Source: Eutrigla gurnardus (Eukaryota; Chordata; Actinopteri; Perciformes; Triglidae). From it: DNA of 64,000 nucleotides. The translations under genes were made by a program, and so were the position numbers. Where the stretch lies: positions 10,934,054 to 10,998,053 of the forward strand of contig OY741264.1 in NCBI GenBank assembly GCA_963514095.1. Direction: 5' to 3'. Under the pieces are notes generated by a model, which saw only the letters and a program-made list of their open reading frames with translations, was not told the DNA's origin and did not search any database. Below are positions 42,550 to 55,569 of this stretch, piece by piece (within the stretch, counting starts at the first letter, position 1; each line of letters begins with the position of its first letter).

Positions 42550-44158
42550 GGGGGGAGGGCTGTCATCCGCCTTCTTTTAGGAGTTAGTTTTACAAAAAAC
42601 ACAATCCAACTCTAGCATCATTCTGTTTTCACTGACAGGATGTTTTACACACTGCTGCTGTTAGACGTACACTCACCTTTAATCCTCATCTTTAAGCAGA
42701 GGGAGAGGAGGACGCCTGTCGACTAATGCCCTTCAGATCCAATAAGGGATCAGGTTTCACCGCACTGAGGCACTTTTTTAAAAGACCACTCTCCTCTTCA
42801 CGTGCCCTCTCTCAGGTCATGGAAAGAAAAAAGACATATATAGTTCCAAGTTATTTGGCAGCAGGAATAATGAGATAGTATGCATTTTTAATACTTCATC
42901 TGCAGAATATTCAATAAGCCTTCACCTCTGCATATGACGTTATAGATTCTGTGCCTTATCAATCGAAGTTTCTGTTCAAAACTAAGCTGAAAATAGAATG
43001 AGAAGGAGGACATATGAAGGGGGGAAAAAAGGATGTAATGGATATATCTGTTTCCTAAAAATACTGTGAGGATGATGGAGTCTGAGGAAGGCTCTGAATC
43101 ACACACTTCACTTTTGCCCCAAAACAAGACAGATGGATAGCTTTGAGAAGCCTAATCTGACGGTGAGTGATTGGCCGCCCTGTCAAAGACCTAATCTGCT
43201 ACCAGAATAGTGGAGTAGGCTGTTTCTTCTGATCAGACTTTCTTGATATATAATCATTAATCTATTGCTAAACAGGTGTTTAAAGCAGCATTGAGATATT
43301 GTTTTGTAGGAGTTTCCCACTGAACATCACGACTTTCCATCAATTACCATAAAGGCCACATAGATATAACTCCAGGATTTCATTTGTGTCTAAAAATAAT
43401 TGGTTGAAGATTTTTTTGCATGAAATCAGGGTAATTTGACTATAAGATCGGTGCAGTTGCATTATCGTCAGGCCATTTAGTTTTGGTCACTTTATAATGG
43501 ATTTCCAGCTCGCGACACACTATAATATAGATTGGTAAAGCTATACGAGGCATTAGAGATTCAAGTACTTTATGTCCTATTTATTCCTTATGTGCCACAG
43601 GCCCCATGTCTTGAGATATGACCAGCTCAACACAAGAAACCTTTAATAAAATAAAAAAGTAAAGAGGGGAAAATAGAGATTTACAGCTGGCCATTTTGAC
43701 AGTAGACTTGATATAAGGTGTTCATAACAAGTTTTGCATTTTATTCCTGGTCCCCTCACACACATTTTAATCATATTTTATGTGATCTATGTATGCAGCA
43801 CTCATCCTCTCTCTGTCACCCAACCTCTCCAATGTGTCCCTCTTAAACAGATTGCTACAATACTTGTAATGATGGTCCTTCCCAGCTGTGCTGCAGGAGA
43901 GGCGAAGGGAGCAGCAGGCTATAGTATTACCATAATACCCGCTCCCTCCCTACACCGTCCCAGGGGCCCATGTGGGGCTGCATGGGGATGTGGGGTAACT
44001 CTGCTGTGGAGGGGACTCAACTGGCTGCCGGTCCTGCAGGCTGTGTGTGTGTGTATATGTGTGTTTGTGCGTGGGTGTGTGTGTGACTGTGACAGGACTG
44101 AACCTGCCTGTGGGCGATGTAATAAAAGCGCCACACACTGCTGGTAGTGATGGTGGCA

Positions 44159-44186
44159 CTGCTGCTGCTGCTGCTGCTGCTGCTGC
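44159..44186. repeat. (CTG)9 triplet repeat
   Basis: About nine perfect CTG triplets (GCA/CAG on the other strand) outside any recognised exon. Confidence 0.95.
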
Positions 44187-46199
44187 AGAGGAGGGGATAA
44201 ATATAAACCAGGCCTGCATCAAGGAGACGGCCCTCAAGTCACAGCCTGACTTACATCCTAATAATTAGGGCCCTTTCCAATAAAACAAGGATTTGTAGCC
44301 GTGCATCTATTTTACTTGTGTTTGCTACTGCAGTGGGAGGGACGCATCCTCTGCCGCAAAGATGAGGCTTTAATGTCAGCAGCGCTGGGAAGTGATCAGT
44401 AACATTTGCCCAATCTACGTCTTGACATTCAAACTTCAGACAAATTATTTTTCTTATCAGCATCTTATGGAACTTACATTGATATATTTCATGTTTTTTT
44501 TTCATATTTTTTTCATTATAGTGTATAATAAAATCAAAATGACTTAAGGAATCTTCCAGTTCATGCACTCGTTTACAGCATTAAGTGTACATTCTCCCAT
44601 TCTCTCCTCACACACACACAAACACACACACGCACACACCCTACTGTCTCTGATAGTGGCTGATCGATAGACGAGGCCTGCAGGTTGCCATTGCATGTTA
44701 TCTTAAACCTCTTAATGTGCATGGCTAATCTTTTTACTCTTATACTCTCTCCCCGACACAGCCTCTCTTTCTCCATGTTCTGTTCTCTTTTGCTTCAAAT
44801 ACACTACAGGATATTCCTTATCAATCCATTATCATGGAAAAATATGTGATGTGGTTTTTTAAATATTTTACACTGTGTGTAATATACTGTAATTCCAGTA
44901 ATATGGGAACTTCAGGCATGACAATAAAAACTGATCTTCTTGTCTCACATTTAAATATATTGTACGTTTTTTGAATGCATACATTTTTCTCATCACCCCC
45001 TTAAAAGCAATGCTTCAAACAGATTTCCCACATTTTGTCCCACCTCTGACTACCTGACTGTCATTTCAATCCTATAAATCACGTTGATGTGTGTTTGAGC
45101 ATTGCTAAAAAGCACACTGGGGAAGACAGAGAAAGGTAGAGAGATAGATAGATTGACAGATAGAGAGAGAGCGAGAGAGGGAGAGAGGAAGGGAGGGAGG
45201 GAGGGAGACGGAGGCCGGGTGGGGTAGCAGTCAAGGCAGGGGGTATCAGGCTAATTAAAGCAAGCATTTGTCAGAGATTAAACCTTAAACAGAAAAGGTC
45301 ATCTGAGCACCAGAGCGCACTGTTTCGCTGCTGTGCTCTTAGGGCAGTCTAAACCTTTCCAAGCTAAATGGTAAAGATGCTATTTGCCAGAGGTGGGGGA
45401 GGGGATCCAGATCCCAACCAGTGGTAAGACTGACACTCGGGTCATTGGCTCTTCACTGTCCATTACACATGCTGGTCAAATCTGGCAATCGGTGTCATTT
45501 AGGGATGAAAAATAAGTGCTCGGACAAGATCAATAGATGCTGCCGTCTGTACCAGCTGTGATTAATTGACTGTCACCAATTAATGACTGGCCTGTTGCAA
45601 AGCAATGCAATCTTGGAGGGACAATGGGACGTGTCGATGTTTTTTTTTTCCTTTCGTTTCAGTCTGTTATTGGTTATTTTAGACTGAGTTTCCCAGTAAC
45701 AAATTCACAAAGCACTTCAAGATACAATGTGCGGGTTTACTATGGCACACTAGAAGGTGCATCTTGCTTGTGAGGTGCCCTTTGAAGTCATTTGTGATAT
45801 TCTGACGAATATGAGCTTGAATGAGAGCTCGTGCTGTGAACACATCCACACAGTTTTTTTTTTAGTTCAATCAGAAATGGTACCTAAAAATATATGAATA
45901 CTTCCTTGTTTGTATAACCCTGATGTTTCAAAGGTTTATATAATCAATTCTGTTTTAAAGTGATAATAAAATGTATAAAATAGTCTTATGCAAATTGATA
46001 CTACATTTAGCTCAACGTATTTAACTTAATCACTTTAATCATGTACATTCATTCCATACATTTCCATAAAACCAATGGTGCTATGAAAAATGAGTGAGAA
46101 CAATAGGTGACCTGTGAGGCATTTAATATTCCGTTGAAAACAACCAAACAAGTACCGGGCATGTTTTTAAACTGAGATCAGTGTACAAGCCTTTTTGCA

Positions 46200-46510
46200 G
46201 CCAGTCAATTGTAATCATATTAGATCCTGAGAAGATGTCCTAGTTTGCGATACAATGAAGTGCAGGACATGTTGCTTTAGATATGAGTAATGGCTCTGGA
46301 GGGCAAAACTGGGGTGATGTAATTTGAAATATTTGTAGTGGAAATTATGCTAATATTAGATCACTCTGTATCATTATTTATGGCCTCAATTAGATCGCTT
46401 ACCTGAGATGAAGGCTTGCTAAATATTACATAGCAATCTTCATTATGGGCAGGCTTTAAATGAATAAATGTGCTCATCTAGATAAGGAATTGTCATTTTT
46501 GCACACATTT
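46200..46510. promoter_or_regulatory. Candidate conserved enhancer block A
   Basis: A long unique AT-balanced block without simple repeats. It contains homeodomain/POU-like words: AATTATGCTAATATTAG (46345-46361), CAATTAGATCG, TTCATTATGGGC and a GATA word in CTAGATAAGG. The look is typical of vertebrate developmental enhancers. Conservation cannot be tested here. Confidence 0.3.
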
Positions 46511-46562
46511 TTCTATATGATGTCAGTAATGGTTCTTTGGTTTTGCTGTGATTTATCATTTA

Positions 46563-46596
<34 letters not shown>

Positions 46597-47860
46597 TCGC
46601 CCATAAAGTTGGAATATTTTGTTTTCAGACACAACCCTCTGTTTATTCCTAATTAAATGCATCAGTAATCACTTTTGACCAGGTGCAATCATTACATTAT
46701 GTGTCACAAATACCCAGGTGAAATGAATTCCTGCATAACATTCGTTTGACGCTATAAAAGACATTTGCATTATTCAAATGACATTATTCCAACTGTATAG
46801 GTGACCCTGTATAAGAAAGCAAAGCTAGAAATGACTCATTTGTTTTTATTTGGAGCACATTGACCTTTAGCAACCTGCTTTTCTACGTGAGACCAACTCA
46901 GTTAGTCCATGTCTGCTTTAAGTTTTGCCAGAACTTCACAGTGTAAATAATATTTAGTTTACTCGAAGAACAGCTATATTTATTTAAAAGCTATTTTCAA
47001 CCAACATAGAAATCATCTGCTGCTGCATATCTGCATGTATAATATGTATTTATTTTTACCACATCAACATTTGGAAACACTTTTAGGACTTTCCCCAGTT
47101 TCATCTCAACATTTACTTTGAAAATGTGCAAATCACACCCCAATTTCGGCATCGCCGTGGATGACTGCTAAATGTACTGTTATTGGGAATATAGCTGTCT
47201 TGCCCTTCAAACCCATGAGTTGACTTTTGCTCTGGATGCATGCAATATGATGCGCAACATTCATTTCCCACCTAAAATATTCACTCACATTTAACTATGC
47301 ATCTTTTATGTGTTTCACCAATTGGCCCTAATGTAAAATGGTTTGGGAAATGAATTATCAGTTGAAGAAGGTCAATACAAACTTCTACATTCTTGCTCGA
47401 TACTGAAAATACAGAAACATCATTTTTACTGAGAATGATTTAGATAACATGTAGAATCATGTATATGATTGTAATAGAGCATTGTTGTTATCAATAACAA
47501 ACCCACCATCAACCTTTTAATGACATTTAATGATATGGCACTCATATTATCAGGAGGGGGCACTCATCGCCGTATTTTATATACTTCTATAAATCTGGGC
47601 CTTTATACCGATAATTGTTGCTTTGTTTGTCAATGAACCAAATTAGCATTTGCACTTTGTTTCAATCTCTGTGCTGAGACGTCCTACATTGATTTGGAGA
47701 TAAAAACCATTAACGTTGGTGTAAAAGAAACAGACGGGACACTGCAGCGTTGCTGGACGTCACCAGCCTCACTAATCACTGTCATGACTTATGTGTGACA
47801 AGCATGAATGTAAATCTCTGAGCCAAACTGCAAGGCATTAGCATACGGTCAAGTCTCTGA

Positions 47861-48022
47861 CAGACCATATCATTATGTCCAGCCAGTTAGAATCAGAAGC
47901 ATCGATTAATTGATCTGGTAATAATTGCAGTCTGGTCAGCGATCATGATTTGGTCATGTATCATGAACTAACTATCTTGAGATGAGCTTCATGCAGTTGC
48001 AGACAGTCATGATCAGTTTGGA
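47861..48022. promoter_or_regulatory. Candidate conserved enhancer block B
   Basis: Unique sequence with clustered homeodomain sites (ATCGATTAATTGATC, GGTAATAATTGCAG) and several TCATG words (GATCATGATTTGGTCATG, ATCATGAAC, GTCATGATCAG), which is an unusual density. The regulatory role is inferred. Confidence 0.3.
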
Positions 48023-48587
48023 GACCAGTAATAGGGAAAACAATCATGCATTTTTAGATAAAAAACATTAGTCAACATCACATAATGTTTATTTTATATT
48101 TTGAGGAACCACTTTTCAGTCAAAAGTAAAACAACATAGAGATTATGGGTTACAGTGGGACTTGCCTTGCCATTCCCTGGTGCATGGATGACATATTTCT
48201 TCAGGCCAACCCCGGAAGTTAGCACCGGTTCCCTACAACAAGCCAAAATAAGCTCTGTGGCAAACACAAGTATGAGTACACATTATGTTCAGTAAGTTCA
48301 TCTTCACAAATAAGCACCAATTTTATGATATTTGAAGCGAATGCAATCGCCAAAAGTAAAAACTATAACGTTTGATGTTCCGTAGTCTTTTAGCCACTTG
48401 TTAGCAACCGTCTTTTTTTTAAAAAAGCTTCAACATTCATGAGAAAAGGTAGGTACTTACGTATTTCATAGAGCAAAACATTAAAATCTTGCAAGGTTGT
48501 ATTATATAACACCTTATTTTATGCATCTAACCAAAAACCCATTCATTTTGAGTTGAGAGAAGCTGAAGTGCACTCTATTGATATCAC

Positions 48588-48635
48588 TGGCACCAAAGTC
48601 TGGTACCAAAGTCTGGCACCAAAGTCTGGCACCAA
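48588..48635. repeat. 13-bp tandem repeat, 3.7 copies
   Basis: Units of TGGCACCAAAGTC (one with TGGTACC) run head to tail. It is short and has no known function. Confidence 0.9.
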
Positions 48636-49599
48636 TACAAACATAGAATGCTTTCAAAATTACGTAATGATGACCCTTCTTTTATAGGTTCCTTATCAGC
48701 TACTGCATTAAAAATTATTGCTACAGGAAATACAAAGGGGCCCATATATAGTTTATGTTGTCAAATTTCAAAACAGATACCTTCAGCATTGACAAGGCCT
48801 CTGGACATACAGTCATAATATATGTAATTATATGTAATTAATTCTTGTTTAATCAGCCACTGAATGGACTCATCAGGCTTATTTCATACAACAGCTCTGA
48901 GCTACTGTTATGGGAAAAGTGACAAACCAACTACATTTAGATTGTTTGTTATCTTACTTTAATCTAAATGTACAATCATGTAAACCATCAATCCTTAAAG
49001 GTGCATAAGGAACAAGTATAACAAGTCAGGAAGGGCCATGGCTGGCTGTTTAGTAAGCTCATTTCAATAAATATACTTCAACACAATACATAATGTCAAC
49101 ACTGTAACCTTTTCTTCACATAATGCTGATAACAATGTTCATTTTTTGTATGTTTTAAAATGCTGGCCAGATTTTAACACTGCACCGTAATGTTTTTACT
49201 TTTCAGACCAAACACAAATGCACAACACATGGAACAACTCCTTGATGTCTCTTCATATTTGCAGCTGCACTTGACTAATTATAACATTAGCAATTAATTG
49301 GGGTCGATTACATGAATCCACGGAGAATTTGCCTGGAACACAATTTTTCTCAGGATTTGGTGGAGATCAAGAACGGAGCTAAAAAGAAAAGCGAACACTG
49401 AACTTACATCAGCAAGCCACACATTTGACTCCAAAGTAATGCTAATGTTGCTCCATGTCAATGTATAAATAGATGGAATTTTAGTATTTTAGTTTTCTAT
49501 CTATCCTTAGAAGAGCGTCAATGGCTTACGCTTCCTTCGCCTTTGTCAGGGGGAACAACACAGATGACAGTTAAATGCTTTAAATCCACTTCTAGCTAC

Positions 49600-49789
49600 G
49601 GTTTTAAATGTTTGCTAATGTACCGTTGCAGCCTTTATGGCCTTTTTGACTTTCCGTAGTCTGGCCATAGGACTCGGCGCGCGTTGCAGCGGGTCCTGGT
49701 GGGAAATTCGTATCTCCTCGGCGAAACTTTGTTGTGTCTATTTGTGAAGTTTATTCCTTCAATATAAAATAAATCAAGAAAAAGAAAGC
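49600..49789 (+). promoter_or_regulatory. obi1: obi1 promoter and 5' UTR region
   Basis: CpG content rises here (CGGCGCGCGTTGCAGCGGG around 49676-49694, CTCCTCGGCGAAAC) and there is no clear TATA box, as expected for a housekeeping CpG promoter. CpG richness continues into intron 1 (about 49920-50060). The transcription start is not determinable from sequence. Confidence 0.45.
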
Positions 49790-50805
49790 ATGGCTCTCAA
49801 CTTCCAGTCTTCCACTCTTTCTCTCACTTTGCCGATTTCCTGTCAGATATGTCTCGGAAAGGTAAGTGCCGTTCCGTGTTTAAATCTTTAAACAAAGATG
49901 ATGTGTCTACACGGGATTGACTGCTGCCGTCGTTACGTTATCGGTTCAACATTAACCGGGACGTTCCGCAGCTAACGTTAGCTACGTTACCGTAACTAAC
50001 TCGAACAGCGTTCCCTGGCCGCGACGTTACCGCCGGTTAGCTAATAGTCTGCTCGTGCTTCTCACCGCGCAGGTCAAGCAGCCGGTCGTCTGTGCCAACC
50101 ACCACGTGTTCTGTTCTTCCTGCATGGAAATGTGGTTGAAGAAAGCTAGCCAGTGTCCCAGCTGTCGGGTCCCCATCACGGCAGAGAGCCCCTGCAGGGA
50201 AATCATCGGTGAGTAGCCCTATACGGAGGAGGGAAGCCGGGCACAAGGCATGAGGGGAGAGGTAGCTTCATGTGCCTGCAGCATCTCAGCGGAGTCATCG
50301 TTACATCATGCTGAACCAGGCATGTTGTTAAAGTTGCAGTTACGTTTAGGCACTTGTCATGTTTGTCTTATCAATAGCCCGATCAATCCTCCAAGAAAAC
50401 ACATACATAATAGAAGATGTGGACTGTATCACTTCAGTGTAGTAAACGTCAGATTAACTCATGTTGGTCCAGTAAAACTGCTGCTTGCTCAGTGGGGATG
50501 GCAAAACAGTGCATGTTTGTTTACATACATTGAGTTTTTGTTTCTGCTATGCAGTGTTTTGATGGTTTTATTTATGAAATACTTGATCACAAAAATCCAT
50601 GGTCTCCTTTCTTCGTTGTTTTGTTGGCCTTGTCATTTTGCATCATATTGTGAAATGTTACGCAAACATGTAGCTCAGGCGTGGCTAATGGGCTCCAGCC
50701 TCAGGCTGATCGGAGTCATCCACTGAAATAGTTCTGTCAAAAGTGAGAGCTTTTATTGCGGCAGGTCTGTCTTCTGTCTAGTTTGTACCTGTTATACATC
50801 AGCTC

Positions 50806-50869
<64 letters not shown>

Positions 50870-53800
50870 TTCAATCTAATAGCTACTGTGAAACAACTTT
50901 TCTACCTTGGGCTGGGCTCAGTGACTGCACACAGCTCCTCAAAAGTCCCGATGTCTTTGCACACTTGACTGTCTGAACAAAACCCAGGTGGCTCTTTTCA
51001 TAAAATATCGGTTACTTGCTGGCAAACAAGATGCAATGTGGAGCTGCTGGTAGGCACATTTCTCCACTTTGGGTGCTCCTTGATGAATATCTGTGCTGAA
51101 GTTGGTATTAATCCTCTCACCAAACTCTGGATTAGACAGACAATTAGCATATTTCCCAGTGTGAAATAATGTGAATTACTTAAGGCTACAAGGACGGAGC
51201 TTAAATATTTAATAAATACGTCCACTATGCTGTGGGTTTCGGGGCTCTGAGGTAACGTCGCCCTCAGTTCGAAAGGCAGAGCCTGAGCCTTTAATAGGTA
51301 TGAGTTTTGGTAGCAGCTCTATGCAACAACCAATCCATTATTGCACATTTATCAAAGCTGGGTGATGTTGTCAAGTCTAATTATCCGTTACCACACTCAT
51401 GTTATTTTGTTACAGGAGGGACAAATGAGAGCGATCACAGTGACAGTCCTTCAGTGAGGAAATGTCTCCGAAAGACCAGGGGAGAACTGCTTTTGCGGGA
51501 GTACGAGGTATGGGTTTGCCAAAAGGGGAAAAGAAAAAATGTTGTAATAGTAGCCACACCAAGTGTTCACCCCTGTGGTGAAGCTATAAATATCACGATT
51601 ACACTGTGATGCGTTTATTGCTGGATTTATGTTTCACACTGTTTCTCTCCAACAGGAGGAAATTGAAGGGTTCATCAGAGAAAACGAGGATCTGAAAACA
51701 AAAAATCAAAGTCTGGAGTCCCAACTGAAGACAGCCTTGGAACCCTGTAGCTTTAATGCAGTGCAAGGAGACGACAAGAAAGTTGACCCCTTTGTCCTGG
51801 AAGAATGGACGAACAAGCTGCGAGCTGCCACCGATGTCTGTGATAAAGTAAAGCAGGACATGGATATACTGAAGGAGGTATGTAATGTACAATACATTGC
51901 ACTGATATCAACTTTATTGATCATCAAAGCAGAATACGCAATGCTAATGCATAACATGTGGTTGTCATTCTGATTCATTCGAAGGAAGGAGGCAAACAGT
52001 AGTGACACTGATCTTGTCCTTTTTAACCATATGTGTTAATTACTCTATCTGGAGTGTAAATAATATGCTTGGCTTATTTTTGTTGCTGCTTTTGTAACGT
52101 ACTGCCAATGTGTGACTTTACCATCCTCAGGCAAATAAGGCACTACGATCGCAAAATGTCGACCTTGTACAGGAGAATATGAGATTGAAAGCAGAGGTGG
52201 TTAGCAGATCACCTCAGAAGTAAGTATCTTTATTTCTTAATGACACAAATTTTTTCTGTTTTGTTTTAATAATTTTACTTGCCTCCAGTTAGAAAGAGAT
52301 GGATGTTGCTCAGTCACCATCACGGGTAATGAGATTAATTTAAGGAAGAGCCGGAAAATGATGGAAAAAGTTGGAGGTGGTGACTTGCTGCCAAGACTAG
52401 TCATTCCTGTATGATTTCCTGTCCATTTTTCTGTCAAATCAAACCAGACCACTTTCTAAATTGATATTCCAAAAGGTTTGGTTTTAATTTATTTTCAAAT
52501 AAGCTATCTTGCATAAGGTACATTTGCTCGGTCAAGTGCATGAGATTCAGCTAAATGTTTTTTGGCTTTCCTGTAACGGTGATCCTTGAACAAGTTAAAG
52601 ACACAAAATGATCTGTCCCCAGGTTTGGTCGTTACACAGTGGCAGCGCTGGAATCAAAAATCCAGCAGTACGAGCGCGATGTGGACCACCTGAAGAAGGC
52701 TTTGGAGCGCAGCGACCAGTACATTGAAGACCTGGAGTCTCAGGTCCGAAAGTCTGAGAAGAGAAGTCCTGAAGGACAGGAAGCATGCAAGGATAGCAAG
52801 GCCGAGTCCGACGCTCTCACACAGCAACAGAAAATCAACATGATGATGAGAAGCTTGAGTGACAATGAGAGGGAGTCGATCTGCAGCAATCCAGTGGTAG
52901 ACGGTCGTACTTTTTCGAGGAATCACAGTTTGATGCTCATGCCATCTGCAGATCACAAAGAGCCCACTAAGAATCTGACTGGAGACCAGAAAAATGACTT
53001 GGAAAGCGTGACCTCTGAACTTTTACCCACCACTCCATCCTCTGCCTTCAGGTCCCTGACTTTGAGAAGCCCTGGCGTCCGTGAAAAGAAAGTTGCATTT
53101 AAACCGGCGTCTTATCTGAGGAAGCTTGATTTTGAAGAATTTCCTAGTCCTGGCAAGAGTAGCAGCACCATGGAGGACGACTGTAGCAGCCTCAACACAT
53201 TCCCTGAAGGCTTGCCTACAAATAGTGACGTGGAACCACCAAAGCCGGTCTTCTGGGGCGCTTGGCAGAGATCTCAATCTAATGACGATTCATGTTCAGG
53301 TCCAAGTATAGAAAGCTCAGTTAAAGGAGCCACGTCCACTACTCTTGTTGGTGAAGAGCCTGCTGATTTTCCGACATCAAGCGAAGCCTCCATGGACGCA
53401 GCTTACCTGGACAAAATCTCCGAGCTGGACTCCATGATGCTGGATGGAGAGAGCTCCAGTAGCCGGGATTCCCAGCTGTCCCTGGTTTCCTGCCCTCCCG
53501 CAGAATTGGACAGAACTCTCGTTCCAGAAGCACAAACCTTCCCCGATGTCATCTCAAGCCATGGTGGCAAAGCTGCGGTACAGTGTGACGAGGAGAACCA
53601 GGAGAACCAGGAGAACCACTCGCCACGTAACAACACGGCCGGCACTTTCAATGCGAGAGAGGCTGCAAAAGGCTCTGCAGAGGAAAGCTCACTGGTGTCG
53701 GGTAGGGAGAGCGGTGCCCAGGTCCCCGACTGTGGGCCCACTCAGACCGACGAATTGTCTTTCGATTTGCTGTTCGATTCGCTGGAAGAGAATAAGGTCG

Positions 53801-54006
53801 GTCCCTCTGGTTATCTCAGTCCAGCAAGCCAAGACCACGACGGTGTAAACCCCTCCTCCTCCGCCTCCTCTTCCCCCAGCTGCACGGGTAGACCTGTGAA
53901 CACAACAAGAGACAGACACGCACTGAACATCAGCCAGCCAACAAAGAGGAAGTCTCACAGTCCTTTTAACACAAGCAGTCCCACAAAACTTTCAAAGCTC
54001 ATGTGA
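49790..54006 (+). CDS. obi1: ORC ubiquitin ligase 1 (RING finger protein 219), complete
   Basis: Six coding exons: 49790-49861, 50073-50208, 51416-51507, 51656-51877, 52131-52219 and 52623-54006. All have GT-AG introns and phases agree, giving 664 residues (human about 726). A C3HC4 RING lies at residues 18-55: C18, C21, C31, H35, C38, C41, C52, C55. Coiled-coil sequence covers about 100-250 (EEIEGFIRENEDLKTKNQ; LKKALERSDQYIEDLESQ). The rest is a Ser-rich, probably disordered tail with conserved islands AAYLDKISELDSMM (about 463-476) and TKRKSHSPFN (644-653). The start MALNFQSSTLSLTLPISCQIC aligns with the mammalian N-terminus. Known role: a nuclear E3 ligase that ubiquitylates ORC3/ORC5 to promote replication-origin firing. 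A 9-bp repeat (GAGAACCAG, about 53594-53616) makes ENQENQENH. It is upstream of pou4f1 in the same orientation. Confidence 0.96.
50809..50861. repeat. (TA)n microsatellite in obi1 intron 2
   Basis: A 53-bp perfect TA run inside the 1.2-kb second intron (50209-51415), followed by CACACA. Confidence 0.96.
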
Positions 54007-54500
54007 ACGTTTTACAAACGACTACGGGACCGTGTGCACTGTAGTACGATGAGGTCAGGCTTCATAAGCACAAACGGCTTCGGAATGCGTTTGTGAATGT
54101 GATACTCCTGTGTAAGTTCCTGTCATTTTGTCTGTTGTTGTGTTGTATAAATGAAGACAAAATATGACAAGGTTGTCAGATAGGTTTTTGTGTATAGTCT
54201 TGTGTAGGTTTATTCAGCACTGCCTTTACAGTCTGAAAGTCTGACCATCTTGTAATCTGACACTTCTGTGCTGTTCTTTGTAACACTGCAATGCACGAGT
54301 TTTAGTGCCGAGAAATTCTGCAAACCTACTTTCAGCCTACTTGTATGCGTTTGTCATTTTAAGTCAATCGGTAAACACGGTCCTCCTGGTAACCTTTTTA
54401 TGATGGCATAAGACATGTGACTGTCGTGGAAACTGATAATTGGACGTAAGTATTGGGATGTAAGAGTGTATTAGGAAATAAAATAGTGATGCAAGGAAAA
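54007..54500 (+). other. obi1: obi1 3' UTR with poly(A) signal
   Basis: Begins after the TGA at 54004-54006. AATAAA at 54477-54482 predicts cleavage near 54495-54505, giving a 3' UTR of about 0.5 kb. Another AATAAA at about 54754 could give a longer form. Confidence 0.6.
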
Positions 54501-54779
54501 ACGAGGTATGCCACTTTGTTTTCTTGTGTTTTTCTGTGTCGATGATTCACCTAATAAGTCAGTCTGAGGATTTATGTGGGCTACCAAAGGTTCTATTGGT
54601 CCAGTAATTTGTGAATTTTCCTTATTGTGATTTCTAATGGAATTATTCAGCGGACATTGTCATATTCCTATCTTTTGTGCCCCATGATTTGCATAACATT
54701 AAAATGGTAACAATTATGAATTCCCTGCTATTAAAAGTTGAAAACACTAATGCCAATAAAAGCATGGTGTAGCCACTAA

Positions 54780-55120
54780 CGACGCACATTAGAGACCTCA
54801 CGCGCGCAGTGATTCCATCGTAGCAGAAAGCGCCTTATTTATTATGCAAATTTAACGATATCATGTATATTTCACATACCTCTAATCGCTGCATGAAATT
54901 TTAATTGGCTAACCGTTGTGGTTTGAATAAATGAAGTGTTAATTCATTGGGATTAATTAATTTAGGTAAAGACTGTGTACAAGGTTACGCTGGTGTATTA
55001 AATCAATGTGTTTAGCGCTCATCTGGCGATGATGGGCTTTAATGACAAGGCGGCGGTCTCGTTGCTTCCCGGGGTTAAGATGAGAGGCGGGCGGGACAAA
55101 GCGCGTGGCCGACACTTTGA
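54780..55120 (+). promoter_or_regulatory. pou4f1: Candidate pou4f1 upstream enhancer
   Basis: A unique block 0.75-1.07 kb upstream of the pou4f1 start codon. It has a perfect POU octamer ATGCAAAT (54844-54851), AT-rich homeodomain sites (TTTTAATTGGC, TTAATTCATTGG, GATTAATTAATTTAG near 54896-54965) and an E-box CATCTG in GCGCTCATCTGGCG (about 55016-55029). Proneural bHLH and POU inputs fit known sensory-neuron regulation of this gene. The block's function is inferred. Confidence 0.45.
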
Positions 55121-55559
55121 AATACATCGGTGTGAACCAATAAAACAAACGTTATATTTTATAACTAGCCTTTAATATTGCGTTCATGTGATGTATTGTT
55201 GACCGTTAGATTTGGCTTTAAAAATTCATGACGGATTATACTATTGAATGCTTAGCAAACTCATATTTGTTATAGTTCCAAACCAATAATTCTATATTAA
55301 AGCCACTTCCTGAAATCAGGAGGATGAAAACCCGTGTATAGCAGCTAAAACGAATCACGTCATGTCAAATGTTTTCCGGCCTCCAAGTACAGAATCGGGC
55401 CTGAAGGCACCGGGACCGGCGCGGTTCGGTGGCTGGATGGAGTGGAGCTTAAAACGCTCTCGTCTAGTCTCCAGATGTTGCAGCCTGGCCTGTGAGCAGT
55501 TTCTTTTCCTTTTTTTTTTTGTATCTGTCAGCCTGTTCACTGTTCTGGCAGCGTTTATG

Positions 55560-55569
55560 TCTCGCGAGA
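55560..55569. promoter_or_regulatory. pou4f1: TCTCGCGAGA promoter palindrome
   Basis: Exact 10-bp palindrome 285 bp upstream of the pou4f1 ATG. TCTCGCGAGA is an established vertebrate promoter element in TATA-less genes, usually close to the start site, so it helps place the pou4f1 promoter. The surrounding 55380-55740 is CpG-rich. Confidence 0.6.

Larger units (their letters stand above)
42191..49600. other. Intergenic desert segment upstream of obi1
   Basis: No gene recognised. It contains microsatellites at 42512-42548 (GT), 44159-44186 (CTG) and 46565-46594 (CA), a 13-bp tandem repeat at 48588-48635, and an exact POU4-type CATAATTAAT at 42242-42251. Two unique enhancer-like blocks are listed separately. 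Confidence 0.5.

Noticed and set aside
44159..44186. A coding poly-Ala/poly-Leu tract of an unseen gene
   Set aside because: Neither strand shows flanking exon signals or conserved protein sequence; treated as a plain CTG repeat.
50250..50726. A 158-codon ORF on the + strand
   Set aside because: It lies in obi1 intron 2, is not connected by splice sites to the obi1 frame and has no recognisable domain.
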